DNA of 64,000 bases, from contig NC_090167.1 of the NCBI RefSeq assembly GCF_017916325.1, positions 290,501 to 354,500 on the forward strand, given 5' to 3'. The notes under the pieces were generated by a model. The model had not been told where the DNA came from. It ran no database searches and saw nothing but the letters and a program-made list of their open reading frames with translations. This stretch comes from Leishmania martiniquensis. Lineage: Eukaryota; Euglenozoa; Kinetoplastea; Trypanosomatida; Trypanosomatidae. Made by a program: the position numbers and the translations under genes. Numbering within the stretch: position 1 is the first letter of the stretch; every line of letters starts with the position of its first letter. Positions 53,212-62,662 of this stretch are shown here, piece after piece.

Positions 53212-55908
53212 ATGCTGTGGAATCAAGAGTGCTGCAGCGGCTTGTGGCGGTCGGAGGACATGATCCGGGTCAACATTATTGTTCAACGAGAGGTGCTGCA
53301 CGATACAATGTTCGAAATAGGCATGCTGGGGCGTGTGCAGTTCCTCGACATGAACGAGGGTGCAACGGCGTTTGCCAGGCCATTCACGGAAGAGCTGCGC
53401 CGCTGCGAGGAGCTGCAGCGCAAGCTGCACTTCATCGAAGAGTCGATGCGCAAGGACGCGGATCTGCTCGACAAGTACCCAGCGGATGTCAACATGAGCG
53501 CCACTGTGGAAGAAATGCGGTCGTCGCTGCTGCAAGGCCAAATGCACATGATTGACGACCGCATTGAGTCTACGGTGAATGAATTAACGGCCATGCTCAC
53601 ATCGCTTGAAGGTTTTCAGCAGGAGATGAATCAGAACCAGGAAATGATGCTGCTGTACGACAAGTACCAGATCTTGATCGAGACGCCATCGGACATCACC
53701 GCCAGCAGCAACAGCCCAGTCCGCCGCAGCCCCTCTGTCACGTCGGAAGCTTTTGCTCGCCTGGCCAGCCTCTTCGGCGTCATTGAGACAGCGCTTAGCG
53801 AGGAGCTCTACCGTCTCTGCTACCGCATCACCCGTGGCAACGCCATCATCGAAATCGGTAACGAGCCAACCATGTTCGTCAATGTCCAAACCGGCGGGCG
53901 CGATGTGGCCAAGACGGCGTTCGTGGTGCTGTGCACCTCGCCGGCAATGATACGCCGCTTACAGAAGCTCGTGCAGGGGCTTGGCGCCGATGTGTACACA
54001 CTAGAAGAGGTGCAGAGTCGCGGTGTCGAGCTCGCGACGTCGACCACCATCTATCACGTCGAGGGCACCATCGAGAACGTTGAGCGGCGCAAGCGCGACG
54101 TATTGACGCACTGGTATGAAGAGCATCGACTGTACAAGACGTACCTAAAGGTGGAGAAGGTGGTGCTGACGGCAATGAACATGTGCGCCATGTCCGGCTC
54201 CACCTGCACAGCCTCTGCGTGGGTGCCGTTGCGCCACGAGCAGTCCCTCCGCCGCGCGCTGCAAGACGCTGTGACCTCTGCCAACGGTAGCGTCGAGTCT
54301 ATCATTACGGTGCACAGGGAGCAGAAGCACCCACCAACGTTCTTTGAGACGAATCGCTTCACGGAATCGTTTCAGAAAATCGTCGACAGCTACGGCATGG
54401 CACGGTACAAGGAGGTGAACCCGGGCGTGTTTACCATCATCACCTTCCCGTACTTGTTCGGCATCATGTATGGCGACATGGGCCACGGGCTTCTGCTGCT
54501 CTTTATCGCCCTCTTCCTCATCAGTAGAGAAAAGGCGTGGCGCACTGCGCCGCTCAACGAGATGGCTGCCATGGTGTTCGGTGGCCGGTACTTGCTGCTT
54601 CTCATGTCCCTCTTTGCCATTTACATGGGTGTCCTGTACAACGATTTCTTCGGGTTTTCGCTGAACCTCTTCACCAGTGGGTATACGTGGGCCCCCATCT
54701 CAGAGCAGAAGGGCGTCACGTATCCGATGACGCCGAACGGCTTGCCGAGTGTGAAGCCGCCGCGCGTGTATGCGATGGGGCTAGATGCGGCGTGGGCGGA
54801 GACGGACAACAAACTGGAGTTCTACAACTCGGTCAAGATGAAGCACGCTGTCATCGTCGGCGTGGCGCAGATGTTCGCCGGTCTCTTTCTTTCCCTGAGC
54901 AACAGCATCTACGAGAGGACATGGTACAGAGTGGCCTTCCTGCTGGTCCCCGAGTTTGTGTTCTTGCTGTGCACCTTTGGCTACATGTCGATCCTCATCA
55001 TGGTTAAGTGGTGCCACACATGGGAGAACACGAACAGGGCGCCAAGCATTCTGGAGATTATGACGAACTTCTTCCTGCAGCCCGGCACTGTGCCGAACCC
55101 GCTCTTCAGTGGGCAGGCCGGGCTGCAGGTATTCCTCCTTCTCTTGGCGTTCGCAATGGTGCCCTTTATGCTGCTGGGAATGCCGTACATCGAGTTGCGC
55201 GACTACAAGCGCTGGCGAAGGCGCCGGCAAGGTGGGGGCGGCCGGTGCAGCTATGGCGGAGTGCATCCGACTAGCTCGGTCACGATCGAAAACATCGACA
55301 CCACGGACGGCTTCTTCAACGAGCCGTCGGCGTCGTTGCGGCATCCGTCGGCGTACGATAGCCGTGACGAAAACCGGTACCGCAACTTGGTGAGTGATAA
55401 TGACACCGCCGCACCGCAGAACGTGGATATCTTCTTCGGTGAAGACAACGCGCTGCCCTTCGGCGGGGCCACAGCGGACAGTGCGGGCGCCTCCGTAGCC
55501 TCTGCGATGGAGGCCGGAAACGAGAAGTTTCAAAACTTTGATGTCTCGGAGCTGATCATTCACTACGTGATTCACACCATCGAGTACGTGCTCAGCAGCG
55601 TGTCGAACACGGCATCTTACCTGCGTCTGTGGGCGTTGTCGCTTGCCCACGCGCAGCTGTCCGAAGTCTTCTTCAGCTTCACCGTAACCAAAGCACTCGA
55701 CATCGACACCAGCTCTGGCGTAGTGGTGGCTCTTGGAGTGCTCCTTTGGCTTGGCGCGACACTCGGTGTGCTGGTGGGCATGGAGGCGCTGTCAGCGTTT
55801 TTGCATGCTCTGCGCCTGCACTGGGTGGAGTTCCAAAACAAGTTCTACGCTGGCGACGGAAGGGCGTTTGATCCGATGGATCTCATGAGTCTCAACATGC
55901 AAAGCTAG
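53212..55908 (+). CDS. V-type proton ATPase 100-kDa subunit a (Vo)
   Basis: 898 residues, somewhat longer than the usual 820-860. This subunit forms the proton half-channels against the c-ring and holds the stator. Residues 1-400 are the cytosolic arm with helical hairpins, opening with LWRSEDMIRVNIIVQREV. Membrane helices are visible around 408-440, 460-480, 547-565, 574-600, 640-660, 783-820 and 838-870. The invariant channel arginine is R805 in SYLRLWALSLAHAQLS, equivalent to yeast Vph1 R735. The C-terminal LHWVEFQNKFYAGDGRAFDP block is intact. The loop about 664-775 is enlarged and acidic/Ser-rich. ATG 53212 (gccaccATG) matches the family start. Expected in acidocalcisome, lysosome or contractile-vacuole membranes. 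Confidence 0.97.
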   Translation: MLWNQECCSGLWRSEDMIRVNIIVQREVLHDTMFEIGMLGRVQFLDMNEGATAFARPFTEELRRCEELQRKLHFIEESMRKDADLLDKYPADVNMSATVEEMRSSLLQGQMHMIDDRIESTVNELTAMLTSLEGFQQEMNQNQEMMLLYDKYQILIETPSDITASSNSPVRRSPSVTSEAFARLASLFGVIETALSEELYRLCYRITRGNAIIEIGNEPTMFVNVQTGGRDVAKTAFVVLCTSPAMIRRLQKLVQGLGADVYTLEEVQSRGVELATSTTIYHVEGTIENVERRKRDVLTHWYEEHRLYKTYLKVEKVVLTAMNMCAMSGSTCTASAWVPLRHEQSLRRALQDAVTSANGSVESIITVHREQKHPPTFFETNRFTESFQKIVDSYGMARYKEVNPGVFTIITFPYLFGIMYGDMGHGLLLLFIALFLISREKAWRTAPLNEMAAMVFGGRYLLLLMSLFAIYMGVLYNDFFGFSLNLFTSGYTWAPISEQKGVTYPMTPNGLPSVKPPRVYAMGLDAAWAETDNKLEFYNSVKMKHAVIVGVAQMFAGLFLSLSNSIYERTWYRVAFLLVPEFVFLLCTFGYMSILIMVKWCHTWENTNRAPSILEIMTNFFLQPGTVPNPLFSGQAGLQVFLLLLAFAMVPFMLLGMPYIELRDYKRWRRRRQGGGGRCSYGGVHPTSSVTIENIDTTDGFFNEPSASLRHPSAYDSRDENRYRNLVSDNDTAAPQNVDIFFGEDNALPFGGATADSAGASVASAMEAGNEKFQNFDVSELIIHYVIHTIEYVLSSVSNTASYLRLWALSLAHAQLSEVFFSFTVTKALDIDTSSGVVVALGVLLWLGATLGVLVGMEALSAFLHALRLHWVEFQNKFYAGDGRAFDPMDLMSLNMQS

Positions 55909-57439
55909 CGTAGAGACTAGGGAAAGGGTAACGGGGTTGTCCTGTTGGCCTGTGCTACCATGACAGCCACAGTGATGGAGACGAACACGGCGGCAAGCAG
56001 TGCTTTCTACTTTCCCTTGGTGTCTCTGCCGAAGTGCCCAGGAAAGCGAGCCGAAAACGGAGATGGCAGGACTCCACGAGAGGGACGAGGTGTATGACTC
56101 ACTTGACCCGTACCCTTCCTTTTTCCAGTTGGCAGCCACCGCCTTCTCACCTCCTTGCCCTCCTCTTCGCTTCGCGTTGCCACGTTGCGCCTCACAGCTT
56201 CTTCCCGTTCCCTTGCGGTGCCTTTGAAACGCGTTTGTGGCTAGCTATGGGTGAATGGCCACCGTGGATCGGTGACGGAATAGTGCACACGCTGCCTGCC
56301 GCGCGTGCGCGTTTATTCCGTTCGCTGCGCTGTTTGCGTTTTCTTTTGTGTAGTCTTACACTTGTGTTGCCATGCCTCTTCTCTCGTGCGTCGCTTCGCT
56401 TCTGGTCGCTGTTGAAGTGCACGCCGAACACACAGACACACACACACACACACACGTACCACAGGAAAACCGCAATCGCGTCTCCGTTCCTCTCCCTCTC
56501 TCTCCCTCAGTGTTGTAAAGGGTGGGATGCTCAAAGGAGAGTGCCGAGCCTGTGCATGGCGGACCGGCGCGCTTTGTTTACGAGTACGCTAGTCGCATCG
56601 ATCGTAAGGGGTGCGGTGCCTCAAGAGACCGTTGCAGTGTGGCCATGGCTACTTCCAGCGGCGCTAGTGCACGCCCTTCTCAAGGGCATGCGTCTCACAT
56701 TCCCTTTCAGCTGCTCTACCTCTTCCCCAACACTCATCTTCTCCATATCCGCGCTTTGTGCACCCCCTTCACCACCCCCTGCACTCCGACTGGGTTAAGC
56801 CAGTAAAGCGCCGAAGCATCCTTCTCCTTCCACCCTATTCTGCGGAGCACACGAAAGACTGCGCGAGCAACGACGACACGAAACGCGCCCATCACTCACA
56901 TCGCCTCTTCTTTCGGTCTTGCCATACCCTCTTTCGCATATCTGCCTCCGTCGCAGCTCTTTTCCCACCTCATCACGCCCCTGTTCTCCACTCCCACCCC
57001 TCCCCACCGAGAATAGAAGCGTGCCGCCGTCTCTTCCTGTCTCTCTCTCTCTCGCTTTTCTGCCCCCGCGTCTATCGTCTTCTATTCCAGTGCTGTTCGC
57101 CTCCTCTTCGCGTACCCTTCTCACCCCCATCCCCAACTCCGTCACCGTATCACTAGACGTCTCTTTGACGGTTTAGGTTTTAATTATTGGCGTGTTGCCA
57201 TCTATAAAACGGTTGCCGTTTTCTGTCACTGCTGCCATCTTGCGGCCCGCTTTCCGCTCTCGTCTCCTCTCTCGCCGTTTGGTCTTTTTTGTTTGCATCT
57301 CTCTTTCCTCGACCTGAAGTCCTGCGCTCACTTTTCTGTCGCGCACAGTGTGGGTGTACTCCCTCGCGCACTCCTCCTTTCTTGTAGCTGAGTTGCTGCC
57401 TGCGTGTGTGTGTGTGCGTTGCGCTCTCTGTACTCGCTG
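55909..57439. other. Spacer downstream of V-ATPase subunit a
   Basis: CT-rich (56120-56220, 56700-57160) with a CA run at 56430-56455. No gene-like frame. Confidence 0.55.
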
Positions 57440-57534
57440 CGTTGGATTCTGCCGTTTCGTTTCATCTCATCTTCTGCGCTCTCTTTCGCTGCCACTGCTG
57501 CCGCTCTATCTCCTCGTTTCTTTGTTCCTTTCAG
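57440..57534 (+). promoter_or_regulatory. Polypyrimidine tract and candidate SL acceptor
   Basis: A CT-rich tract ending in CCTTTCAG (AG 57533-57534). Another option is the tract around 57655-57740 with a later AG. Either precedes the small gene at 57885. Confidence 0.45.
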
Positions 57535-57884
57535 GCATCACACACGAACAACAACATCGCTCGTCAGCGAGGCTGCATCCAGATCGGCAGCAGCCACGTG
57601 AGGGGCAAAACGTTAAGGTAATCCTTGAACCCTTTTATCACGTTAACTGGGCTCAGCGTATCAGTTTCCTTCCTTGTCTTTCCGTGCACTGCTTCCCGGT
57701 ATTGCTGCTTGTCTGTTGCGGTTGTCCATCTCTGCCCGTCGTTCACTCTTCGTGTACACGGTCACCTGCCCTCTTGTGGAGCTCCTCATCGTATTTACAC
57801 CTTCTGCCTACCGCACCCATCACCTACCACAGAGCACGTGTGAAGGGCTTCCCCTACCCTCCCAAAAAAAGCCTAAACTGCTGT

Positions 57885-58259
57885 ATGCCAGCCATGAAGC
57901 CGTCTCATAGCAAGAGCTCTAACGTCCTGGCGGATGTTGAAGACCAGCCCTTTTGCGTGGCCACCTTCCAGCGCACCTACAGCTGTGGCGGCCATTCGGA
58001 GAAGGACGATGATATGCCGTCCAACTTGATGAACTCGCGCTCAAACGTACCAGGAATGACCCCGCAAGAGCTGATGGTGGCACACCGCTCATCCCTGGCC
58101 GAGATCTCAAAGCGGGCAGATCCCGATCTTCACAGCCTTACTCTCAGCCGCCATCAGGTTGAGCCGGAGGACATTCGCCATTCCTCGTTCAGCAATATGC
58201 CTGATGCTGAGTACCGCGAAGCCTTGGAGAGCTTCACTTTCGGCCGCGCTGAGGACTGA
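57885..58259 (+). CDS. Small conserved-looking hypothetical protein
   Basis: 124 residues from ATG 57885 (a second ATG at 57894 is equally possible). It is hydrophilic, with no signal peptide or membrane helix. Features are a Ser/Lys N-terminus, one Cys-Gly-Gly-His spot near residue 36 and an acidic DDD patch. A helical segment carries PQELMVAHRSSLAEISKRA, and the C-terminus is acidic, ending FGRAED. Composition and third-position GC match real genes and differ from the surrounding pyrimidine-rich DNA, so it is probably expressed. No known family is recognised. Confidence 0.72.
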   Translation: MPAMKPSHSKSSNVLADVEDQPFCVATFQRTYSCGGHSEKDDDMPSNLMNSRSNVPGMTPQELMVAHRSSLAEISKRADPDLHSLTLSRHQVEPEDIRHSSFSNMPDAEYREALESFTFGRAED

Positions 58260-58818
58260 GTGCCCTTTCTTTTTTTTCTTTCCACCTCCGCTTGTGGGCC
58301 TCTGGCTATCAATGCTGCAGAGCGAGTCTATGCGGCGCCTGACTCGGAAGCCTCCGACTCGTCAGACTACGCGAGGAGTGTGGGCTTGTCCGTCTGTCTG
58401 TGTCTGTGTGTGCGCGTGTGCGCAAGGGAGTCACTGCAGCAATGAGCATAAAATGAGTCGTTTACCCATCGTTTCACTCTCCATCAAGCGGGCAGCGACT
58501 CAGGAGCGGGGCCGCGGCGCCTTCTGACCTTCCGCAGCCAACAGCCGCAGCGCCAAGAGGCTGCAGCCCCTCCTCTGCTTGCTCCTATTGCGCTGAGTGT
58601 GAAGCGGCGGAGCTGAGGCTGAGCCTGCTGCAGGGGCGACTGGACCGGCGAGGACCCCGAAGGTGCCCAGTGACTGTTGCTATCGGCCTGGCGACCATCT
58701 GCTGGAAGCGCGCTGCGGGCGGCTACCCTGGTGGACGCTTGGTGGCGGCGGGGCCATGCCCAGGAGCGCGGCTGCGGGGCTCGCGAGATGGCAGGGAGCC
58801 GAGCGTGAGGCGCCGTGT
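58260..58818. other. 3' flank and GC-rich sequence abutting repeat copy 2
   Basis: 58260-58500 is UTR-like. From about 58510 to 58818 the sequence becomes strongly GC-rich and continues into repeat copy 2. It may be the 5' portion of a longer element that is missing at copy 1. Confidence 0.45.
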
Positions 58819-59177
58819 GCCTGTGCCGCCTGGCGATGGCCCCGGGCGGGAGCTGGTCGCGCGCAGACGCCTGCGCACTCGCGGCCCCGCCACCTCCGCC
58901 TCGCATCCGACACCTGGTGGGAAGGCGCGGCGCCGACCGCGCGGTATGCATGCGAGGAGGGGAGGTGGGCAGGGCAGCGAGGGGGCAGGCCCGTTGGACG
59001 GCCGCGTCAGCTGGACGGCTGCGGTGTCGCTGCTGCTGCTGCCGCGCAGCGGAGGAGGCGGGGGGAGCCGTGACTGTATGTGCATAGACGTTTGGGCACG
59101 GCACGTCGTGTAGTAGACTTGGGGAGCGGGTATGGAGAGGGCGAAAGAGGGGCCGTTGTATGTCTCCGCGCTATCGG
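58819..59177. repeat. 359-bp dispersed repeat, copy 2
   Basis: Near-identical to 47521-47879, same orientation, about 11.3 kb away. Similarity stops after cgctatcgg at 59177. No flanking direct repeats are obvious by eye. Confidence 0.9.
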
Positions 59178-61769
59178 GTTTTCGTTAGAGGCTTTTTTCC
59201 CGTGGGCTTAGAGGGAGGGAGGTGCCGGCGACAAAGGAGAGACAGCAGAACAGTGAAGGATTTATTAGAAGTGAAATGCCGATGCAAACGGGGCTGTGAT
59301 ATTTCGTTGGGGGGTTGGGTGGCCTCGCTAAAGTAAAGGTGCAACTTTTTGTTTTATATTCAGCTTGACCTCCGGTCTACACAGCTGCTGTGTTCTTTGG
59401 CTGTGGATGTGTGTGACGTGCGGCTTTGTGTGACGTCGGCCAAACGGGGCCGGAGCGGATGCTTGGGCCAAGAGAGCCACTGCCATCTCTGCTCCATCTC
59501 ATCCCTGACGGAGATATTCACTTCTTCCCGCCGATCGACGTGTGCTGGTGAGTTGGCACACGGGTACGTGAGAACATATAGCATGATCGGCATGCCTTCA
59601 CGCTGTCATACGAACCTACAATATTCGCATGCACACCTGCTCTCGTTCTTTATGAAACTGTTAATTTTTTTTTCTTGTCTGGTTCACGGAAGTGTTACTG
59701 CTTTTGTTCCCTGCCTGCTTTCCTCCTGACGACTGCCTTCTCTTTTCTCCCTCATCTTATCTGTTTTGTCTCTGTCCCTTTTCACCCTACGTCCAAACTG
59801 AGCTCTCTCTTTGGATGCTGTTTTCTTTTTTTTTTCGTCTCTCTGCATATGTGTGTACTCGCCATGGATTCTTTCTTAAATGTCCCCCCTCTTCCACTTC
59901 CCCTTTCTCTTCCTCGTCCTCCTCCACCTCCTCTCGCTGGCGTCGCTGAACCGTAGTCGTGAGCGCCGTAGAGGGCCATTTTTTTCTATACCTCTCCAAA
60001 AAAAGGAAATGGCACTGTAGTCGAAGATGTCTCTCGATTGTCTGTTTTCTTTTGTGCATTTTTGTGTGTGTGCGTGTGTGTACCATCAGCGGTGTTTGCC
60101 TCCCCCCTCCCCCTCCTCCTTTTTTTTCTGGTGAAGAGTTTTATCATTGCTTTTCCGTTTTTTTTTCCTCGTCGTGTTCACCCTTTCACCCCTTTTCTTT
60201 TTCGTCTTGTTTCGGTGACCCGATCCGTTCTTCTCACCCTCACAATATCTCATTTCTTTGGTGTGTGTGCACCACTAAAAAAACAAAGAGAAAATCCGTT
60301 TTTTTCGTCGCCAATGTGTCGCTTTCCTTTTTTTTTTGGATGTGTGTGTATGCGTGCGTGTGTGCATGTGCTCTTAGTTGGATTTGTGGGAAGATGTGGA
60401 CACGTTGTGTGCACGGCTTTGAGCGGGTGTGCGTGTGTATGCGTGCTCACCTCTCTCTTCATGTCGGTGGGTCCGTGCAGTGGGCCATCTATGTTTTAGG
60501 CGCTTGCGTATCGGGACATCTTTACCCTTTTTTTCTTTTGCTCCGTCACCTTTCTTGCGCCTCTTTTTAATTTCATGGATTATCTGAAAGCCGGCAGCGC
60601 ACATATACATCTATTTTTATATATACATATTTACACACGCATGCACGCACCTTCCCTTCGTCTTGTTTCGCGCCACTTTTTTTTTTCGCTCCTCTCTTCC
60701 TTACACGCACGCTCTCTTCCAATGAGGAGGTGTAGGGATAAACAAGAAGTAACCAAGAGGGGATCGTGCTGCAGTTTGTGCTGTTCTGTGGTGCGCCTTT
60801 CACACCCCACGCTGCCGCCCTCACCTCACCCTGCTGTGGTTGGTGATGCTGCCAGCTGAAACGCACACTCCTTCCATTGGTATTGGCAGTATTTTCGATA
60901 GTCACGTTCGTCTCATCCTTTATTTTCCTTGTTGCACTTCTGTTTTTATGCGTGCGTGTGCCCTCTCTTTGTTTTCGCTGGCCCTTTTCTTGGTCAATCC
61001 GGAGATGGCGGGGGGACGCTGGGGAGGGGCGAGAAGAAGTTCCGGAGAGCAACGGGGGTCTCCAGAGAATATGGGGGCTCGACAAGCATCCATGTGTGCA
61101 GGAGGGTGAGATGGAATGGGCGGAGAGGAAAGACTAGAGCGTTAAGGACATGTACTCTATCATTTTCACCGCATCATCGATTCCAGCGCTCTAAGAAACG
61201 AAATGGCCGAAAGAGATGAGACAAGCCACCCTTACGACGCGGAAAGCGTGAGCTGAACCGCCGACACGCGTCGAGCCACGGCCGTGATGGGAAGACGATC
61301 TGGTCGGCTAAAGATCTTGTCGCTTCCTCTCTGCCCTCACCCATATACGGGCAGCTCCGCATTGCTATGGAACACATGCATGCCTATATGGCTATACAGC
61401 AAAGGCCAGTGGTGGTGGGGGTGTACACGTGCGCATTTTTAGTGGGCAAGCGCGCCACAGAATTTGTGTGTACTCCCCGAGAGGATGTCGAGCGCTTCCT
61501 GCGCGCGAAGAAACATCGCTCGCACAGAGGCAGATGCGGAATCAAGCAAGGGGCTAGTGGGGGAAGGCGGCAATAGCCCCTTGCTTGCAGCGTTCGCTCT
61601 CTCTATCTGGGCGTTGAGAGGCACGCTGTAGCGCCAGCGACTTTACTCCCGTGAACCCATTCAATGATGCGCTTATCTCTTCCTCTCCCTTTCTTCCTGT
61701 TTTTGCGACTAACGCCGCGGACTTTCTCTGATAGCGTTCGGAAGGGGAGGGGGGCGGCACACGCATGCC
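59178..61769. other. Spacer, no gene seen
   Basis: CT- and T-rich (59640-60330), GT-rich (60060-60090, 60340-60440) and AT-rich (60600-60640) patches. No gene-like frame on either strand. Confidence 0.55.
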
Positions 61770-62310
61770 AACATGTTGGGCATCTCAGCGGTGCCGCATC
61801 CCCACACACCGTGCGCGAGGATGCCAGACAACCGCTCTATCCCTGTCAAGGCGGCAGTATCTTGGGTGGTGACTGGGCCAGGCACGTACGGCGCAGGGCG
61901 GTCGCGGAGGTGTGGCGCCACAGGCGCTGAGTGCCAGGCCCTGGGGGGGGGCGTTGCGTCGGAGCGACCTGCGGCGGTGAAGACGCTCGCGCCACAGCTG
62001 TGGTGCGCCGAGTGCGAGAGTGAAGCGAACGTATCTGAGAGGGCCCTCACTTCTGCCCCACTGGAGGAAGAGGAGGAGGGGGGAGCCTGCGGCGCCCTGA
62101 TGGGAATGCCCCATGTGGCTCCCGGCATCATGGGAGCGGGTAGTGGGCGGAGTGTGAGGAACGGGCGATGGGCAGGTGGCCGGACAGGCGCCGTGATGTG
62201 TAGCATGCCCCCACCGCCGCTTCGCGCTCACGCGATGAGCCTGCGCCAAGGCGTAGCCGAGCTCGTGCGCTGTATTGCCGAGGTCAGTGATGCACCAACA
62301 GCGAATAAAT
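61770..62310. mobile_element. SIDER-like degenerate retroposon candidate
   Basis: A GC-rich block of about 540 bp, sharply different from its CT-rich flanks. It contains gatgagcctgcgccaaggcg..gagctcgtgcgctgt and ends in an A-rich stretch (acagcgaataaatcaa). Its size and texture resemble the short interspersed degenerate retroposons (SIDER2) common in Leishmania 3' UTRs. The assignment is from memory of the family and needs an alignment. A 208-codon open frame across it is not accepted as a gene. Confidence 0.42.
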
Positions 62311-62457
62311 CAATTCCACTGACGAGCTTACGCCTTCTCCGCTCCTCTTTGCCTGACGGCATGGCACATGTATTGTTTCGCGCATCTCACCCTTATTGAG
62401 GGCGATTCACCGCGGCTCTGCTCCATGTCGCCTTGGCCATTCCCTCAGGCTCTATTC

Positions 62458-62533
62458 CCTCTGTATCACTACCTGAGCTCTCAGTTTCTCTTTCTCATCC
62501 TTGTCTGTCTGCCGCTTCTTTATGTCGCTGTAG
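62458..62533 (+). promoter_or_regulatory. Polypyrimidine tract and candidate SL acceptor for the GMC oxidoreductase
   Basis: A CT-rich tract ending in GTCGCTGTAG (AG 62532-62533), about 129 nt before ATG 62663. Confidence 0.5.
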
Positions 62534-62662
62534 ACGTCAAAGTGGTGGCGGTGGTTTCGTCGTCAGAGCCCTAACACGCACTCTCCGAGTTGCACCTACA
62601 GCAGTTATTAAATGGATCTCGGACCTCCTCTGCCCTGATTCCTCTGGTGAATCTCTGAAGAC

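Noticed and set aside
61773..62399. 208-codon + strand frame over the SIDER-like block
   Set aside because: Gly/Ala/Arg composition fits GC-rich repeat sequence, and neighbouring frames are equally open.
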